From contig CM043966.1 in NCBI GenBank assembly GCA_014529385.2, positions 100,855,587 through 100,919,586 on the forward strand: a DNA stretch of 64,000 nucleotides, read 5' to 3'. Under the pieces are notes generated by a model. The model did no database searches. It was given only the letters and a program-made list of their open reading frames with translations, and was not told the DNA's origin. The DNA comes from Adiantum capillus-veneris. Lineage: Eukaryota; Streptophyta; Polypodiopsida; Polypodiales; Pteridaceae. The translations under genes and the position numbers were made by a program. This document shows, piece by piece, positions 56,485 to 64,000 of this stretch; the stretch's first letter is position 1; each line of letters starts with the position of its first letter.

Positions 56485-58668
56485 TCATACAACATGTAGA
56501 TTGTGTAACGTATGTCTTTGTCTGCTCTCATCTTTTAAGAACCTTTGTTGTATGATTAAAAAACCTTGTGTGATATGATTGGTTCTCGAGCCAATAGTAG
56601 GATGAAGTGACTGAGGAAACCTCCTCCATTGAGAAAGTTTCCATAAGCACCCCCCAGGATCAAAGATCTTGAAATATCTTTCCCAAAGCGAGATTTCTGG
56701 TATGGAATCACTTACTGATTTTGATTGAAGAAACTTGTAGATTTTACTGTTGTCCATCATTGCATCTATCACTATGAATGTGATATAAAAGATTGGTTCC
56801 TCTTCCTCTTGTGTAAAGTTGATGTATCTGCTACGATCTTCAAGATCTTGTATGAGCAAATTCCTGAATTGTAGCTCATAAATTTCATTCAACCTGGGTA
56901 GGCTCAACAAGTAAAAAATTCTATGACCTTTATGATTTAGGAAATCTTGATCCATGCTTCCAGCTGATATTGGAAGATATTGCATATAGTTTACCACATA
57001 AGTAGATAATAGATGAAGGTTTCTATTGCTTCCAACACATTGGAAGAGAATAGATTTTGGTACTGATTGATGAAATATCCACATGTAGCAATCAACAAGT
57101 TTTTCATCTATGATGAAGACCAGAAGCATCACAATGTGCGACCTCCATACAACAAAGAACCAACTGAAGAAGATTTGGAAACATCCGTTTATCACCAAGT
57201 ATTCATGTCCTCTTCCACTTAAGAAGGTATGGTGTCCCCGATGAAAGGTATATGTGAAGAGAGGAGAAGTTGACCTTGAAGAGGTGAAACCCAATGTGAA
57301 GATGATTGGGGCTTCAAAAGCTTGGATTTTCTTGCTAAGAGATTGTCCCATGAATGAAGAGCCACCCACTAAAACACCATTGGAGAGAATGATACCCTTC
57401 TGATAGTTTCCTTTTATGATTTTATTTTTTACTACTCTCCCATGTTCTTCATCCCCTTCTAAGCCCCCCCTTTGGCAAGGTTGTAACTCCTCACATTGTA
57501 CCACCTCAAAGGTTGATGGAATACTGTTTGATTTTGTGAAACATTTGGCTTCTTGCATGATAGGTTTCTCTATGCTTAACATACATGGGTCATACCAATG
57601 CTTTTCAACATCCTCAAACACTTCTTCAAGATTATCCTCACCTGGATTCAACTCACACTCTTCTACTTTGTTTTGGAGTTGGCATTCCATGTACACAATC
57701 ATCTCTTTATGATCAATGTGGTCTATGATCTCTCCACCTATGATTTCATCTTCTTCTTCACTCTCTTCTTTTAGACAAGATACACTCTCAGAACATTCCA
57801 TAAGATTGAGGTTACCTTCAAGTTCTTCATTCTCCATAGAGTCATGTTGCACAAAAGCTTCGTCTGCTCGGACTAGAAATTGATCCTCCGCCAAAAGGTT
57901 GGATGTATCCATTATTGAATCATCAATGCCATTTGAGATATCTTGTGTCGATTTTTGCATGCTTGTGATAAAGGTAGAAGAAAGAGATTCCACATTTGAA
58001 TCTTGGCCACACACTTTAGCACTTGAATAATCAGTTGGCATGTAAGTAACTTCTTCAACATTTGTCGGAGTAGAAGGAGACAAGTATGGCAAAGGAGATG
58101 ACTCCTTGATAGAAACACTTTCATGATGGTTGGTTCTTCCAGCATGATGGAAACCATTTTTGATGTAGAAGTACTTGTGAAACTTCCTTTGGGCAATAGT
58201 GACCGCTTCTTCAAAGGTAGAGGGTCCACTACAAGTAACCTTAGTCTTTAGGCAAGGAGACAAACCCGAAATAAATTGATCCATTTTTACATAATCTGGA
58301 AATCTAGAACTAAATCCACATCCTTCCCATTGACGAGAAAAAATATCCTCATAAGTATAGTAGTATTCACCATGTTGTTGAAGTCTCCATAGTGAAGCCC
58401 ATGCTTTCTCCGTTGTTGGAACTTTAGAGAATCTGGCCTTCAAAGCTTTGGAAATTTGGGTATATCCATCTTCAATCTGAGAAGACATACTCCAAAACCA
58501 TTGCTCAGTGTTGCCTCTAAGACATAGCAATAGAAAATCCCCTTTTTCAATGTCATCCCTTTTACCAAGGATATGACAAACCATTCTAAAATCAGCAAGA
58601 AAATCATCAACATCTTCTTCTGGATTTCCGAAGAAGATTGGGATATCATCAAAGGTATAGCGTGTCAT
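56485..58668 (-). CDS. gag-type protein of the TR-GAG element, 727 residues
   Basis: It starts ATG at 58668, close to the primer binding site. Residues 8-170 form a Ty3-type gag domain, including FFGNPEEDVDDFLADFRMV, DFLLLCLRGNTEQWFW, LKARFSKVPTTEKAWASLW and FISGLSPCLKTKV. Residues about 180-430 are acidic and low in motifs (EEVTYMPTDYSS, then ECELNPGEDNLEEVFED). The C-terminal 300 residues include a hydrophobic stretch (IFFSWFFVVWRSHIVMLLVF) and LQFRNLLIQDLEDRSRY, matching nothing I know. There is no zinc knuckle. The frame is uninterrupted. It would supply or co-assemble a capsid, with enzymes from a related autonomous gypsy element. Confidence 0.82.
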   Translation of the reverse strand: MTRYTFDDIPIFFGNPEEDVDDFLADFRMVCHILGKRDDIEKGDFLLLCLRGNTEQWFWSMSSQIEDGYTQISKALKARFSKVPTTEKAWASLWRLQQHGEYYYTYEDIFSRQWEGCGFSSRFPDYVKMDQFISGLSPCLKTKVTCSGPSTFEEAVTIAQRKFHKYFYIKNGFHHAGRTNHHESVSIKESSPLPYLSPSTPTNVEEVTYMPTDYSSAKVCGQDSNVESLSSTFITSMQKSTQDISNGIDDSIMDTSNLLAEDQFLVRADEAFVQHDSMENEELEGNLNLMECSESVSCLKEESEEEDEIIGGEIIDHIDHKEMIVYMECQLQNKVEECELNPGEDNLEEVFEDVEKHWYDPCMLSIEKPIMQEAKCFTKSNSIPSTFEVVQCEELQPCQRGGLEGDEEHGRVVKNKIIKGNYQKGIILSNGVLVGGSSFMGQSLSKKIQAFEAPIIFTLGFTSSRSTSPLFTYTFHRGHHTFLSGRGHEYLVINGCFQIFFSWFFVVWRSHIVMLLVFIIDEKLVDCYMWIFHQSVPKSILFQCVGSNRNLHLLSTYVVNYMQYLPISAGSMDQDFLNHKGHRIFYLLSLPRLNEIYELQFRNLLIQDLEDRSRYINFTQEEEEPIFYITFIVIDAMMDNSKIYKFLQSKSVSDSIPEISLWERYFKIFDPGGCLWKLSQWRRFPQSLHPTIGSRTNHITQGFLIIQQRFLKDESRQRHTLHNLHVV

Positions 58669-58941
58669 AGTCTCTCAATGCTAGAACCACACAAAGATTA
58701 GTTCCAAACAATCATCAACTAACTACACAAAGTTTTGAAAGGTCTTTCAACATGAATTCTAGCCTTTTATGTGAAAATGTTTTTTTCCTTTCTTATGTTA
58801 TGCATAATCCGAACCATATTCTAGATCAATTTTTGTTTCCTTGAAATTAAACTCGGTCTGTTTTCATGATTCATAAAATCTACTTGATTATGCTGAAATT
58901 CAAGCATTCATGCAATACAACAACACTAAGCACACAATCGC

Positions 58942-58959
58942 TCCTCAGTGGGGGCACCA
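58942..58959 (-). other. TR-GAG primer binding site
   Basis: The minus strand reads TGGTGCCCCCACTGAGGA four bases after the LTR end (CCGCCTCA). It is distinct from the gypsy1 site, so a different tRNA primer is expected; I cannot name it. Confidence 0.65.
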
Positions 58960-58963
58960 AAAT

Positions 58964-59821
58964 TGAGGCGGTCCGGGGCAGGCAACAAGAGAGGCGACCT
59001 CTAAACACCCCTCAAGGCTCCCGTGCTGCTCAATTGGGGCTAGGGCAACCACAAGCACAACACAACAACAAACCCACATCCAAACCCAAACAAGATAGGG
59101 GCACCACCTAGTTATGGTATGCGAACTAGGACGCAAGAGAGATTTTGGCACAACCAAGAAGATGCACCACACAACACACACAAGCAACCTCACACCAAGA
59201 CACACATGAAATGGACCAGAGAGAGCTAGAGCAAAGGGAAGAGAGAGAGGAAAGGATCTTGCGTAATACCTTATTTGTGACTTGCAAATGGAGATGGTTC
59301 GTTATGACGCTATCGTAGAACTTGTACAAAACTCACTCAATGCTTAGTGATTGCTAATCATTGCCAAAACACACACACACTGTCTTAGGATGTGGGAGTG
59401 ATTTGTATAAAGGAAAAATATAAGGTTAGAGTATGTACATATTGGCAAAAAATATACTTATGGTGTAACAGGATGAAAGAAGGCATACACAGGTTTAATA
59501 AAACACACACCTAAGTATAAATATTTAATTAAAATACCAGAATAATTATAAAAATCTCTATATTTAGGCCATATATATAATGCAATATTTACACACAAAT
59601 GGGCCATAATATACTTTTATTTTTTTATTTTTTTTATTTTTTTGGCTCAACTAGCCCAGTGACTAGCTAGTTGAGGATTTTAAGAAGATATGGAAAAAGC
59701 CCCCTAACTCACACACGCCTATTTACAGTGAAATGGTAGGGATAGCCATAGTGTTTGGTTGAATTTGGTAGGGTGAGGTAGCTTACTATGGCAATTATGG
59801 AAAGCCGAAAAACGGCTATCA
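58964..59821 (-). repeat. TR-GAG 5' LTR (right)
   Basis: It runs TGAGGCGGTC to GGCTATCA and is 858 bp, the same length as its partner. Differences seen by eye include the T-rich stretch near 59605-59640 and scattered single bases. Confidence 0.92.
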
Positions 59822-60747
59822 CCACCGACAAAGTAAAAGAATTCGAATCAAAGGTCACCCAAGCCCAATCGGCCACATTTGCCAAGTACAGACTTGCGTG
59901 AAAACAGAGTTCCACGAAAAAAGACTTTAAGAAGAAAATGCCCTCAAGGTTCAAATTGGTGGGCTCCCCTCGCCATGGTGCATCATCGAGGACACTCTCG
60001 AGGAAGCGATCACCAAGGTTAACGACATCCTTCAACCAATTAACATCAAACCTGAAAAGGTTTCTTGGATCAGTGACACACACAGGCAAGTGCCACCCGA
60101 ACAATGTCTTCTCACTTTCAAATATAGAGAGGATAAGATGCAGCTACTACAACAAGCCCGACTCCAAAAAGGGACAAAGATTTGGATCAACGAGGAATTG
60201 ACAACAGATCAATTGAAGATAAAAGAGAGTGAGCTCAAGAAGGTGCACGAAGCCCGCAAGCAAGGTAAATGGGCAGTCTATCGAGGTGATAAAGCCATCA
60301 TTCAAGAATTCCGAACCCCAAAAAAGGCTCTGTCCAACCCCCCCTATATCTTGTTTCCTTTTTTCTTCCCCCTTTTTCTTTTACCCCGATGATTGGACCC
60401 TCAGTCCATAACTGATATATATCCGATGGCTTCACTTAGAAGCAATGAGTCGATGTAATGTCTTTTGTGATGGTCCCATGGTTCATGTATGACCTATGTG
60501 GATGATAAATCAATCTATCTACCTCTGTCTCTCTCTCTCTCTCTACACCAATTCACTCTTTTGACCATAACTCGCTCATTTGAACTCCGATTTAGGTGAT
60601 CTATAGCCTCAATCAAAGAGCACAAAGCCCTCTACTCATTGATGTAAAGAAAGACTTTTTTAAAGAAATGGAAGGCTTTGCTATAATAGCATCTCAGAAT
60701 TAAGAAAACTGTCAAAACTTTACGTTTTTGTTTCCGACTTGAAGGCA

Positions 60748-61673
60748 ATGTCGGACAAAACTCGCATGGGTGGAAAATCCACACTCTCCATGGAGAATGA
60801 TGCAAAATCTCCAAGGAATTTGGATGATAATCCAACCACATTGTCTACAACAACAAAAGCAATGATCATGGCTTATTTGGTCTCATTACAAGAAACCGTC
60901 AACAAGCAAGGTGAAGAGTTGCACGTACTTGCAATGGAGAATGGCACTTTCCGAGTTCTCATTGTGAAGAATGAGCACCTCAAGAAGGTTCTTGAAATGC
61001 AAACAACACACTTGATGCATCTTGAGAATGAAGTTCAAGAATGTAAGCGCTCTCTTGTTGACATGAATGTATTGAAAGAGCGCTTGAGCAAAGTTGAGAG
61101 TGATCATGTAATAAAACAGGAAATGATAGAAACAATACGACATAATTTATGAGATATGAGAAATGCATCCAAATCATGGGCTGATATATGTAAGGATAAT
61201 GTGGTTTCTACATCTCCTATCATGCAAGTCGTTGTCCAAGCAAAGAATGTAGAGACACTCAAGAATTGCAAGAACGGAAAAAAGGCTCAAAGAACATCGT
61301 CATTCGTGGAATCAAGGAGGAAAGCATGGAAACACCCCAATCTCTTGCGGTTGCTATTGAAGAGTTTTTTGCTACATACTTTGGTATGTCTTGAATCATG
61401 GATTATGGTGCACATCGAGTTGGAAAACAGGGAGTCCCTCGCTCGGGAGAAAGACCTATTGTATGTACCATGGATGATGAGGTAAAGAGAAAGATCACCG
61501 TTGACAATAGTTGGATCTACCTCAAAGGAACGGGTTGTAATGTATATGAGGATCACACTCTTATGCAACAAAATGTAAGTCGCAAAGCATATGAGGAAAG
61601 AAGCAAGAAGGTTAAGGTGTCATCTCAAGAAGAAAAGACACTTGAGGAGAATTCAAGTCCACCCAACAAATAG
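60748..61673 (+). pseudogene. LINE A5 ORF1, broken
   Basis: The start MSDKTRMGGKSTLSMENDAK is at 60748. The coiled coil continues to TGA at about 61150-61152. It resumes as MRNASKSWADICKDNVVSTS, then in another frame as the RNA-binding core (SKNIVIRGIK equivalent near 61290). A stop near 61392 is followed by MDYGAHRVGKQGVPRSGERP, ending SSPPNK and TAG at 61671-61673. The stop is followed by GGACACATG as in A1. Confidence 0.82.
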
Positions 61674-61679
61674 GGACAC

Positions 61680-64000
61680 ATGATCTATGAGACCAACTCA
61701 CGCTTGCGAATAAGCTTTTGGAATTGTAACGGTTATCCATGGAGTGTGGGAATTGGCATTGATGATCTTACCATGAATCCGATGTGATACTTCTTGTTGA
61801 AACATGGGAGCATGATGTGCAACGAACTCTTGGATTTGACAAATATGATGTGCATTCTTTGATGTGCGCCAAAAATCCAAAGCAACGTAGAGGCCAAGGA
61901 GGCGTAGCATGCATGAACAAAAAGGGTTTAAAAGATGTGTCCATTGTCAAAGAAGATAAGTACAAACGCTACCTATGACTGAAAATCAGCCCACCAAATG
62001 GTCAACTCATGTTTGTGGCTGGTTGCTTTTCGGTGAAACACATGTCTTACAAAAGTTCTAAGAAGGGTAGCACCAAGAAGAAATGGTTTGACATGAAATG
62101 TAGTCAATCCCGAAAACACTTTTGCTAAGGTTGGATGCAAGCAAAGACAAGGCAGTTTACTTGGAACATTCACACACTTACAAAGCACTTGTTCAAATAA
62201 ATAGGAGAAGGTGGGAAGTCAAAAAACAACTTCTTTTAGCGTAAGAGAAAGCACATGCATGTGGCAAGTTTTGGCAAAATCTAAAAGGCAATTGTGTTGA
62301 GAGCTTTGGTGACTTGACACTTGAGGATATGTATACGCATTGCAAGAACCTCTATGAGCAACCCAATGTTGATAAGATGTAGTGTTGTAGCTCCCTTCCG
62401 TTTATGCCTCCCTTCTTTACCATTGAAGATGTATGCCGTGTGCTTGAGAAACTTGCTACTCACAAGGAAAGGGACCTTCAAGGTGTCAAGGCTGAAATGA
62501 TTAAATGGACATGCAAGAAAACACGATATTGGATATGCGATATGTTTAACCTTGCACTTCAACCTGGCATGCCTCATGATTGGAGTGAAAATTGGATCAA
62601 ACCTTTACACAAAGGAAGACATATAAACAATGTGAGCAACTATCACACTATAATGGTTGCTTCTTTGATGGCAAAGTTATTTGGAAGTATCATGGAGATG
62701 AAGATAAGTGAATGGTTTGAAAAGAACAGCTCGATTGAAAGGAAAAACGTTGTATTGTTGCTTTGTGGATTCCAAGAAAGCTTTAAACATGGTACCGCAA
62801 GGAAACCTTTGGAGACGTATGCAAATCCTTCAAGTGCCGAGAGAATTTATGCATGTAGTCTTTTGCATCTACCAAAAAGTGATATGTCGACTACGTATGG
62901 GAGATGGAGTTTTAGAATTTTTTGCAAGAACCATTGGTGTCAAACAAGGATGCCCACTTTCCCCAACCCTCTTTGGGCTACTCATTGATGAATTGGAATG
63001 CATGGTTCTTGATTTTATGCAGCAAGAAGGCATAGAAGAGGTTAAGATCGGAAATGCAGTGATCATGCTTTAGCTTTATGTTGATGATGTAGTGCTCTTG
63101 GTACATACCTTAGAAGATGAACAAAAGCTTATGAGTGTCTTGGAATGCTTTTGCCTACATAGCAGACCGATCGTGAATGGATCTAAAACCAAGGTTATGC
63201 TTGTAAATACCCTCAATGAAAAAAAGCCATGCATTGTGTACAACAATGAGCAACTTGAAGTGGTAGATAGCTTCAAGTACTTTGTCCTTGAGGTTCCATC
63301 CAATGATAAATGGAAGGATTGCGCAATGTGTCGCTTGGAAATCGGAAAGAGGGCTTATTATGCATTTGATAATATGTGCAATGCTAGAGAGATCATGTGT
63401 TGGGCTCTCAAAAAGTATCTCTTTGAGACATTGGTGACACCGGTGATTCTTTATGGAGTGGAGGTGTGGGGTGGTAGCATCAGGAAGTCTACTTGGAAAG
63501 AGTTTGAGAATGTCCAAAAGCTTTTTCTCACCCACATTCTCCAAGTCAAGAAACAAACACCCTACATGCTCTTACTTCTTGAGTCTGGATCGCTTCTCAT
63601 GGAGGTCTTGGGCATGCAAAGGGTTGTGAAGTACGTGCTTAAGACACAACATAGCCCTTTGTATCGGCTTCCTAGAATCGCATATGAAGTAAGTCAAAAG
63701 GTCCAAAAGACATGCAAGAGGAAAATACTAAGTTTGGGGTGGATGCTTGACATCAAGAAATGGTTTGGAAGATGGGATACATGTCACTTGGTCAAGGATG
63801 CATCGAATGACTCCCAAGTTAATGAGGCCTTCTTACAACGCCAATGTATCATGGCTTGGGAGAAATCCAGAGGTTCTTGCTTAAGCCATTACACCACACA
63901 CATTGCCCCAAACTACAAATCTCTCTTCTTCTCCAAACGAGGTAACCAAACCCATCCCTACATCCTTGAGCCCATTCCATTGAGTGCGATCCGTACCATT
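61680..64000 (+). pseudogene. LINE A5 ORF2 remnant
   Basis: ATG at 61680 begins MIYETNSRLRISFWNCNGYP. A one-base loss near 61773 shifts the frame. The endonuclease is readable to GQLMFVAGC near 62025, then a deletion leads to the linker. RT blocks follow: NWIKPLHKGRHINNVSNYHT near 62590, GVKQGCPLSPTLFGLL near 62938, and the catalytic box as YVDDVVLL near 63077 (preceded by a stop at 63070). VWGGSIRKSTWKEFE and later C-terminal sequence reach the window end. Confidence 0.82.

Larger units (their letters stand above)
55580..59821 (-). mobile_element. non-autonomous LTR retrotransposon with gag only (TR-GAG type)
   Basis: The two 858-bp LTRs (55580-56437 and 58964-59821) differ at only about a dozen positions and are flanked by CCAC on both sides (55576-55579 and 59822-59825). 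The primer binding site and polypurine tract place the sense strand on minus. The 2.5 kb interior encodes one long gag-type frame and no protease, RT or integrase. LTR similarity and the intact frame indicate a fairly recent insertion. Confidence 0.92.
55503..60392 (+). pseudogene. element B ORF1 (coiled coil, RNA-binding), interrupted
   Basis: The frame starts MEENRDLKARISKLEARFES at 55503 (coiled coil). It is cut at 55579 by the LTR element and resumes after the CCAC duplication at 59826 with DKVKEFESKVTQAQSATF. A stop at about 59899 and frameshifts near 59900-59930 follow. The frame then runs open to 60392 with VPPEQCLLTFKYREDKMQ and GTKIWINEELTTDQL, ending in WAVYRGDKAIIQEFRTPKK. This is the layout of LINE ORF1 proteins (coiled coil, RRM-like part, C-terminal domain), but it is clearly different from the ORF1 of family A. 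Confidence 0.65.
60542..64000 (+). mobile_element. LINE family A, copy A5 (runs off the window)
   Basis: It starts directly after the CT tail of element B with the family 5' UTR (CACTCTTTTGACCATAACTC, and TGATCTATAGCCTCAATC). ORF1, the UAG-GGA junction and ORF2 follow. About 0.7 kb of endonuclease and linker is deleted near 62028, at a shared TGCT. A further deletion near 62728 removes part of the RT. It has many stops and is inactive. The 3' end is beyond 64000. Confidence 0.88.

Overview
The window looks like nuclear DNA of a land plant with a repeat-rich genome. The supporting signs are plant L1 elements with a CCHC ORF1 and a C-terminal zinc motif, Ty3/gypsy elements including one with two RNase H domains, spliced genes with GT-AG introns, and very many (CT)n/(AG)n tracts. 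A second LINE family has a coiled-coil plus RNA-binding ORF1, which would suit a non-seed plant such as a fern. That placement is inference. I see no rRNA, tRNA, CRISPR array or prokaryotic operon.

Layout. 1-13.3 kb: LINE family A copy A1, split by an 8.1 kb Ty3/gypsy element (gypsy1, minus strand). 13.3-18 kb: CT-rich duplications and LINE copy A2. 18.5-24.6 kb: L1 3' fragments and a decayed L1 (L1-A). 25-27.6 kb: LINE copy A3 (minus). 29.06-31.60 kb: a three-exon gene for a small secreted peptide, with retroelement debris in its introns. 32.3-53.2 kb: a nest in which an L1 (L1-B, minus) is split by a 17.7 kb gypsy-class composite (gypsy2, plus). The left LTR of gypsy2 is in turn split by the nearly intact LINE copy A4. 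Between that LTR and a truncated gag lies a spliced gene (39.28-42.78 kb) with a RING-like zinc cluster and an FCP1/NIF-like phosphatase domain. 54.9-60.5 kb: an ORF1-only LINE-like element (element B), split by a young non-autonomous LTR element that encodes only a gag-type protein. 60.5-64 kb: LINE copy A5, running off the window.

The most notable pattern is how LINE family A sits in the genome. Copies start and end in (TC)n tracts. Copy A4 is flanked by a direct duplication of about 113 bp whose own two edges are CT tracts, and the unfilled site is still visible in the sister LTR. This suggests a LINE that inserts at pairs of CT microsatellites and makes very long target duplications. ORF1 and ORF2 are in one frame, separated by a UAG followed by GGA in all three copies that keep the junction. 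Element B shares the same kind of 3' tail and has no ORF2.

Most coding sequence here is decayed mobile DNA. The two non-transposon genes are the secreted peptide gene and the zinc/FCP1-like gene. The second lies inside an LTR-bounded insertion, so it was either captured or patched in later. Similarities are described by eye; no database search or alignment program was run.
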